Source: UBA6985 sp946536225 (lineage in GTDB: Bacteria; Bacillota_I; Bacilli_A; RF39; UBA660). Taken from it: DNA of 64,000 nt. The DNA lies in assembly GCA_946536225.1 (NCBI GenBank), contig CAMNEE010000003.1, forward strand, positions 89,733-153,732. The letters run 5' to 3'. Positions within the stretch are counted from its first letter, which is position 1. Each line of letters opens with the position of its first letter. A program made the translations under genes and the position numbers. Positions 59,358-64,000 of the stretch are shown here, one piece after another. The notes under the pieces were generated by a model. That model did not search any database and was not told the origin of the DNA. It worked only from the letters and a program-made list of their open reading frames with translations.

Positions 59358-59804
59358 ATGTTTGATTCAGTATATAATAAAGTAAGTGCTTTTCAAAAGA
59401 AATTTCCAGGAACAGTATGCTGGAGATTAGACCAACATAGTAAGGTAATTGAAAAACATATTAATCCAAATGAAAAATTATTATTCGCATTTCCAGGCCA
59501 ATTAAATGATGGAAAATGGGAACTATTTGATACCGCTATTATAGCGTTAACAACTGAAAGAATTATAATTGGTCATAAAAATATCTTACCAGGTTATAAG
59601 TTTATAACTGTAACACCTGATATGTATAATGATTTAACTGTAAAAGCAGGTATTATATGGGGAACAATTATTATAGATACAGTAAAAGAACAAATTACTA
59701 TATCTAATCTATCAAAGAGAGCTTTACCTGAAATAGAAACATATATAACAATGTTCATGGAAGAAGCCAAGAAGCAATATCCTGCTAGAGAAAGAGAAAA
59801 ATAG
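59358..59804 (+). CDS. Bacterial PH-domain-like protein
   Basis: A 148-residue soluble protein. Residues about 40-125 (LLFAFPGQLNDGKWELFDTA, the IIALTTERIIIGHK strand pair, FITVTPDMYNDLTVKAG and IDTVKEQITISNLSKRALPEI) resemble a bacterial pleckstrin-homology-type fold of the bPH group. There is no membrane segment. It sits between the thioredoxin-like gene (15 bases before) and an anchored unknown protein (9 bases after), so all three are probably one operon. Function unknown. Confidence 0.65.
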   Translation: MFDSVYNKVSAFQKKFPGTVCWRLDQHSKVIEKHINPNEKLLFAFPGQLNDGKWELFDTAIIALTTERIIIGHKNILPGYKFITVTPDMYNDLTVKAGIIWGTIIIDTVKEQITISNLSKRALPEIETYITMFMEEAKKQYPAREREK

Positions 59805-59813
59805 GAATTTACT

Positions 59814-60887
59814 ATGAAAAAGAGATATATTTTATTTTTGTTGGTTATACTTTTCTTCATTGCTATCTTTATGTATATAACAGATAAACCAAGAACGTAC
59901 TCATTATCATATGATATTGATAAATTCAAGGTTTTAGAGTCATACAATATAGACGATGGTTTTTATAATATTAAGCTAACAAAGGATGAATATGTCTTTT
60001 ATTATGCAATAAATCATAAATACACATCTAAAAGAAAACTAGTTGAAAGTGTTACTACAAAAGATGTTGATAACTATCTATGTTTAAACATAAAAGTATT
60101 TAATAAAAATGAAGACTATATTTGTAGCAATACAAAAGAATATAAAGATGCATATCAAGTTGGTTTATTACAAGTAGAAAATCAAGAGAAAATAAAGACA
60201 TTTGAAGATGTAGATATTTATAAGAAAGGTTCTATTTACGAGTGGAATGGTTATGGATTCACTGAAATGGTATCTGGCAAGAAGGTAAATGTACTTAAGA
60301 ATGAAAAATATGATAATAGTTTAAGTTATCAATTTGAGAACAAAGTAATATTTGCCGACTATGATCATAAAAATGAATTTAAAATGTTTTATGTTCTAGA
60401 TATGGAAACAGGTAAAACATTTACCATTGAAAATGAAGAAAGTATAAGTTATAACAGCTACTTTGAAGGTTTCATTGGAAACATAGTTTATTTGTTTGAT
60501 AAAAACAACAATGTTCAATATGGTATAAATTTAAAGAAGAAAAAAATATTTAAGACAAGTGATAAAGAAGGCGCAGTTTACTTTGATGGTAAAAAATCTA
60601 GTCAACCTTTAAAAAATTTCAAATATAAAAATATAATGTTTAAAAATGATAATATAGTTAACTTTTTATTGAAAGATAATAAATTATATATGACTTACAA
60701 GAATTCTGATATATATATTCAAATTTTTGATAAGGTTAATTACTTAATTTATTCAAATGATACTAAAGCATACTTCCTAGTTAATGATACTATCTATCTT
60801 TATGAAATAGGAAAAGGATATCAAAAAATTGCTTCATCACTTGAATGGGAATTCCATTATAACTCTCAAATATTCATTCGTATTTAA
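59814..60887 (+). CDS. Unknown signal-anchored extracytoplasmic protein
   Basis: A 357-residue protein with an N-terminal signal anchor (LFLLVILFFIAIFMYI, about 6-21). The rest is rich in beta strands with many Tyr, Lys, Asp and Asn residues and repeated turn motifs, possibly a beta-propeller-like or lectin-like domain. No Cys pair stands out apart from one CLNIKV and one ICSNT. Family not recognised. It is last in the operon that starts with the thioredoxin-like gene, and a terminator follows. Confidence 0.55.
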   Translation: MKKRYILFLLVILFFIAIFMYITDKPRTYSLSYDIDKFKVLESYNIDDGFYNIKLTKDEYVFYYAINHKYTSKRKLVESVTTKDVDNYLCLNIKVFNKNEDYICSNTKEYKDAYQVGLLQVENQEKIKTFEDVDIYKKGSIYEWNGYGFTEMVSGKKVNVLKNEKYDNSLSYQFENKVIFADYDHKNEFKMFYVLDMETGKTFTIENEESISYNSYFEGFIGNIVYLFDKNNNVQYGINLKKKKIFKTSDKEGAVYFDGKKSSQPLKNFKYKNIMFKNDNIVNFLLKDNKLYMTYKNSDIYIQIFDKVNYLIYSNDTKAYFLVNDTIYLYEIGKGYQKIASSLEWEFHYNSQIFIRI

Positions 60888-60889
60888 TA

Positions 60890-60918
60890 AAAAAGAAACG
60901 TTAAGTTTCTTTTTTTTA
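60890..60918 (+). terminator. Terminator of the thioredoxin/PH operon
   Basis: AAAAGAAAC-GTTAA-GTTTCTTTT with a T-run. Confidence 0.8.
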
Positions 60919-60963
60919 TTAAAATGATATAATTAAAATAAGAATATAGGAGGTGTATAACAC

Positions 60964-62559
60964 ATGGTTTTTAAGAAACCTTTTGCTTTTATAATAAGGC
61001 ACTTTAAAGCTTTTCATATAGTCATGTTAATTACATCTGTCTATATAATGTTTAATGCCAGTCAAATCAGATCATTAATTGCTTCTTTAGTAAGTGCTAA
61101 TGCATTGATGTATGGTGGTGCTAAAACGTATGCATCATCACCGGTTATAGCAATTGCCATTATTGGATTAATTGCTGTTGGTTTTGTTTACTGGTTATTC
61201 TCATCAAGAAAAAAAGACTTAAAGTATTATACATATGTAATAGGTTACTATCTATTTTCAATTGTTGGTTTTATATATCTTTTTTCTAAACTTAAAACGC
61301 TAGCAACTCAAGAACTAAATATAGATACACTTAACCTTGTAAGAGATACATCCCTTCTTATAATGGTGGCATCTATTCCAGTTGTTGTAATATCATTCTT
61401 AAGAGGTTTAGGATTTAATATTAAACAATTTAATTTTAGTAAAGATGTAGAAGAGCTATCTATCACGGATAAAGATTCAGAAGAGTTTGAAATTCTAATT
61501 GGTCAAAACAATTATAAATATATGAGAAAAATTAGAAAGATTACTCGTGAAATAAGATACTTAATATTAGAAAACTTATTTTATATTACTATTGTAGGTG
61601 GAGTACTTGTTGCATTTGGAGTAGTGTCTGTTGCAACTGTTATTTATAAAAATAATCATCAAGTTCAAGAGTCTCACGTAACTGTTGTTAATGATGTTTC
61701 TTATGTTGTAAATGGAACATATATAACTTCTAGAAGTATGCGTGGAGAAGAGTTAAAACCTGGATATAAATATGTAATTGTAAATGTAAGTATGCAAAAT
61801 CAAAATCCAAATATAACAAAGAAATATAATCAAAATATTATTACATTACAAACAGGAAGATTAATTTATAGTCCTATTTCTTATTTTCAAAATGAATTCT
61901 TAGAAATTGGTAAATATCTTAAGAAAGATGAAATAATACCTACATCATCATTCTTAACAGGTAATATTGTATTTGAAATACCTTCATCGATGAATGTAAC
62001 AAGATATAGTTTAAGAATTATGAAGGGTATTGTTCTTGAAGAAAATGATTTCTTCGTTGATTATGTAAGATTTGCCGCTAATGGAGTTAATCTTGATAGA
62101 GAAAGACAAACCATTAACTTAAATCTAAATCAAAGAATCAATACTACAATAATCGATAGTGGATTATTCAATATAGTAGTAAAAGACTTTAAACTACAAG
62201 ATTCATTTGAAGATAAGTATGTAATATGTAGTAATGAACTTAATTGTAATGCTACATCTACTATTGTTCGACCTACATCTTTAGGGAACAATACAATGAT
62301 AGTTCTTTATTATGAAGGAGCTCTTTCTAGTGAAGCTACATATTATGAAGAATTAGATACGATGGAGAAATTTGCAAATGCATTTACTCATGTTGAGTAT
62401 ACAATAGGTCAGAAGAATTATTCAGTAGAGTCTAAAATACTAATGAACGATATAAATGGTAAACTATTTATTGAAGTTGATAGAGCAATAGCAAAAGCAA
62501 GCAATATCAAAGTAGTATTTGATTTTAGAAATGAGACTTATGTTATTAATCTAAAATAG
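60964..62559 (+). CDS. Unknown multi-pass membrane protein with large extracytoplasmic domain
   Basis: A 531-residue protein. Four or five hydrophobic helices occupy residues about 10-155, a cytoplasmic loop (about 155-200) follows, then another helix (about 205-230, YITIVGGVLVAFGVVSVATVI). The C-terminal 300 residues are extracytoplasmic and beta-rich, and the start (VNVSMQNQNPNI) recalls DUF4352-like immunoglobulin folds. No family is certain. It has a strong ribosome binding site (AGGAGGTG). It lies in the same rightward neighbourhood as the DUF4176 gene and could belong to the same envelope function, which is inference. Confidence 0.55.
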   Translation: MVFKKPFAFIIRHFKAFHIVMLITSVYIMFNASQIRSLIASLVSANALMYGGAKTYASSPVIAIAIIGLIAVGFVYWLFSSRKKDLKYYTYVIGYYLFSIVGFIYLFSKLKTLATQELNIDTLNLVRDTSLLIMVASIPVVVISFLRGLGFNIKQFNFSKDVEELSITDKDSEEFEILIGQNNYKYMRKIRKITREIRYLILENLFYITIVGGVLVAFGVVSVATVIYKNNHQVQESHVTVVNDVSYVVNGTYITSRSMRGEELKPGYKYVIVNVSMQNQNPNITKKYNQNIITLQTGRLIYSPISYFQNEFLEIGKYLKKDEIIPTSSFLTGNIVFEIPSSMNVTRYSLRIMKGIVLEENDFFVDYVRFAANGVNLDRERQTINLNLNQRINTTIIDSGLFNIVVKDFKLQDSFEDKYVICSNELNCNATSTIVRPTSLGNNTMIVLYYEGALSSEATYYEELDTMEKFANAFTHVEYTIGQKNYSVESKILMNDINGKLFIEVDRAIAKASNIKVVFDFRNETYVINLK

Positions 62560-62580
62560 GCATCTTGGATGTCTATTTTA
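62553..62580 (+). terminator. Terminator of the 531-residue gene
   Basis: AAAATAGGCATC-TTG-GATGTCTATTTT, one G-T pair, with AT-rich flank, overlapping the gene end. Confidence 0.7.
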
Positions 62581-62653
62581 TTTTGTAGATTACTTATATA
62601 TAGATAAAAAAGGGTATATTTGATAAAATTATATTTGAAAGAAGGATGAATAA

Positions 62654-63805
62654 ATGGAATTTGTAGTATTATCTAAAAATGAATTTCATAAGATAGAAGA
62701 TGATTTTTATAATTCAAACTTTTATCAAACATCTGAATGGGCAGATATAAAAGAAAAGAATAGTTGGGAACCTTTTTATGTAGGTGTTAAAGAAAAGAAC
62801 AAATACGTTTTAATTTGTTTATTACTTGCTAGAACTGTTCTAGGAAGAAGATTCTTCTATGCACCACGTGGACCAGTCATGGATTTTTCTAATAAAGAAC
62901 TACTTGAATTCTTTATAGAAAACGTTAAAAAGTTCGTTAAGAAAAACAAGGGATTTGTTTTCAAGTTCGATCCATATATAGAATATCAAGAAAGAGATAA
63001 ATATGGAAATCCTCTCGGGGATGCCAAGGAAGACTATTGGAAACTACTAAAAAACTTAGGATTTAGACATCGTGGATTTACAAGAGGCTACTCAGATGAA
63101 GCACAATTTAGATGGAGTTATGCTCTTGATATAAAAGATAAAACTTTTGATGATTTACTACCTGACATGGATCAAAGATGCAGAAGATGTATTAGAAAAA
63201 GTGAAAAGTATCCTTTAGAAGTATTTGATGTAAATGATGATAATATCAAAGATTTTAAAGATATTATGAATCATACTGCTAAAAGACAAGAACACTTTGA
63301 TAGATCAACAGAGTACTATAAAAACTTAAAGAAATATCTAAAAGATAAAGTATCTATGGTTGTAGTATGTTTAAATAGGGAAAAATATTTAAAAGACTTT
63401 AAAGATGATAAAATGTACTCTGAAATAGAAAAGTTAGATATTGATTATGTTCCTATTACAGCAGGTGTATTTATATTTGATAATGATAAATTTAACTATG
63501 TATATGGAGGAACTTATTCATACTATATGTCTTTCATGGCTCAATATAAGATGCAAGTTGAAATGATTAAGAAGGCTATTGATAAAGGATTAGATAAATA
63601 TGACTTTGGAGGAATCTCAGGAGTATTTGAACCTAATACTAAAAACTATGGAGTATATGAATTCAAAAGAGGCTTTGGTGGTAGAGTAATAGAGTATATT
63701 GGTGAGTTTGATCTAGTAACTGATAAATTATTCTATAGAATGTATAAAGCTGGTTATTGGTCATATGGTAAGTTAAAATCAATAAAATCTAAGTTATCAA
63801 AATAA
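62654..63805 (+). CDS. FemX/FemAB-type peptidoglycan interpeptide bridge transferase
   Basis: A 383-residue aminoacyl-tRNA-dependent transferase of the FemABX/MurM family, which adds the first bridge residues to lipid II. Seen: F-Y-Q-T-S-E-W-A at the N-terminus, the GRRFFYAPRGPVMDF strand, KFDPYIEY, the central helical arm DMDQRCRRCIRKSEKYPLEV, and the acyltransferase end GGTYSYYM, KYDFGGISG and KRGFGG. It fits a walled cell with murA. The family call is firm, the residue added is unknown. Its promoter follows the preceding terminator. Confidence 0.85.
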   Translation: MEFVVLSKNEFHKIEDDFYNSNFYQTSEWADIKEKNSWEPFYVGVKEKNKYVLICLLLARTVLGRRFFYAPRGPVMDFSNKELLEFFIENVKKFVKKNKGFVFKFDPYIEYQERDKYGNPLGDAKEDYWKLLKNLGFRHRGFTRGYSDEAQFRWSYALDIKDKTFDDLLPDMDQRCRRCIRKSEKYPLEVFDVNDDNIKDFKDIMNHTAKRQEHFDRSTEYYKNLKKYLKDKVSMVVVCLNREKYLKDFKDDKMYSEIEKLDIDYVPITAGVFIFDNDKFNYVYGGTYSYYMSFMAQYKMQVEMIKKAIDKGLDKYDFGGISGVFEPNTKNYGVYEFKRGFGGRVIEYIGEFDLVTDKLFYRMYKAGYWSYGKLKSIKSKLSK

Positions 63806-63808
63806 AAA

Positions 63809-63837
63809 AGATAATTACTTTTAATTATCTTTTTTTA
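63809..63837 (+). terminator. Terminator of the FemX-like gene
   Basis: AGATAATT-ACTTTT-AATTATCT, then T7. Confidence 0.8.
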
Positions 63838-63863
63838 TTTGAAGAAATAATATAATTTTTTGT

Positions 63864-63892
63864 TTGACTATTATATTTTAATGCATTATAAT
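63864..63892 (+). promoter_or_regulatory. Promoter of tRNA-Cys
   Basis: TTGACT (63864-63869), 17-base spacer, TATAAT (63887-63892). The tRNA begins 28 bases further on. Confidence 0.75.
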
Positions 63893-63919
63893 TAAAACAG
63901 TTATTTATTAAGAAGTAAT

Positions 63920-63993
63920 GGGTCTATAGCCAAGTGGTAAGGCGTGGGACTGCAACTCCCTGATCGTTGGTTCAAATCCGACTAGGCCCTCCA
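63920..63993 (+). tRNA. tRNA-Cys (anticodon GCA)
   Basis: A 74-nt tRNA. GGGTCTA pairs with TAGGCCC (one G-T). The anticodon GCA is at 63952-63954 in GGACTGCAACTCC, and the T arm reads GGTTCAAATCC. The terminal CCA is encoded. It lies at the very end of the window. Confidence 0.96.
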
Positions 63994-64000
63994 ATTTAAA

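Overview
The window looks like a chromosomal replication-origin region from a very AT-rich, walled, low-GC Gram-positive bacterium, probably a gut-type Bacilli lineage near Erysipelotrichales, RF39 or the Mollicutes. This placement rests on gene order and composition. murA, a FemX-type transferase and a lipoprotein-type YidC argue for a cell envelope with peptidoglycan. TGA is used as a stop (for example at the end of the delta-prime gene), so this is genetic code 11 and not the Mycoplasma code.

Layout. 1-3440 is one end of an integrated mobile element, transcribed rightward against its surroundings: two ribbon-helix-helix-like proteins, a small winged-helix protein, an SSB-like protein, a DUF3173-like protein, a structured non-coding RNA with its own promoter and terminator, and a tyrosine integrase followed by tandem 12-bp repeats. 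3469-30176 is the left replichore and is read almost entirely leftward, away from the origin. It holds an ABC exporter, a phosphatase module with two unknown proteins, a stand-alone prepilin, recG, rpiB, an ATP-grasp protein, rpmE, a PrsW-like protease, murA, prfA-prmC, rpoE, a Noc/ParB-family gene, and the conserved block rsmG-mnmG-mnmE-jag-yidC-rnpA-rpmH. A transglutaminase-like gene (14948-16756) is the one large left-arm gene outside the element read in the opposite sense.

The origin lies at about 30180-30500, upstream of dnaA. Rightward from there come dnaA, dnaN, a ComK-like gene in the slot where yaaA usually sits, recF, gyrB and gyrA. A 1.15-kb gene-free region follows. It has a perfect Noc-binding-site palindrome inside a segment with 16-bp inverted ends, then five parS sites about 180-205 bp apart. 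Four of the parS sites carry the same three downstream motifs. Next come SRP RNA, tadA, dnaX, ebfC, recR, holB, ricT, trmN6, pth and mfd, then a T-box-controlled metG, tatD, rsmA, spoVG, divIC and tmRNA. The right end has an HExxH protein with a histidine phosphatase, a cluster starting with a DUF4176 protein, a FemX-like gene and tRNA-Cys.

How the genes work together. The core is the replication, segregation and translation housekeeping block of a Firmicutes origin. The less ordinary parts are the composite parS array, the mismatch between the local Noc-type DNA-reading residues and those parS sites, the ComK-like gene beside dnaN, two independent small RNAs with complementary CCCCCUGA/UCAGGGGG segments, and the tandem-hairpin RNA of the mobile element. 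All functional calls come from reading the sequence and recalling families; no database search was run.
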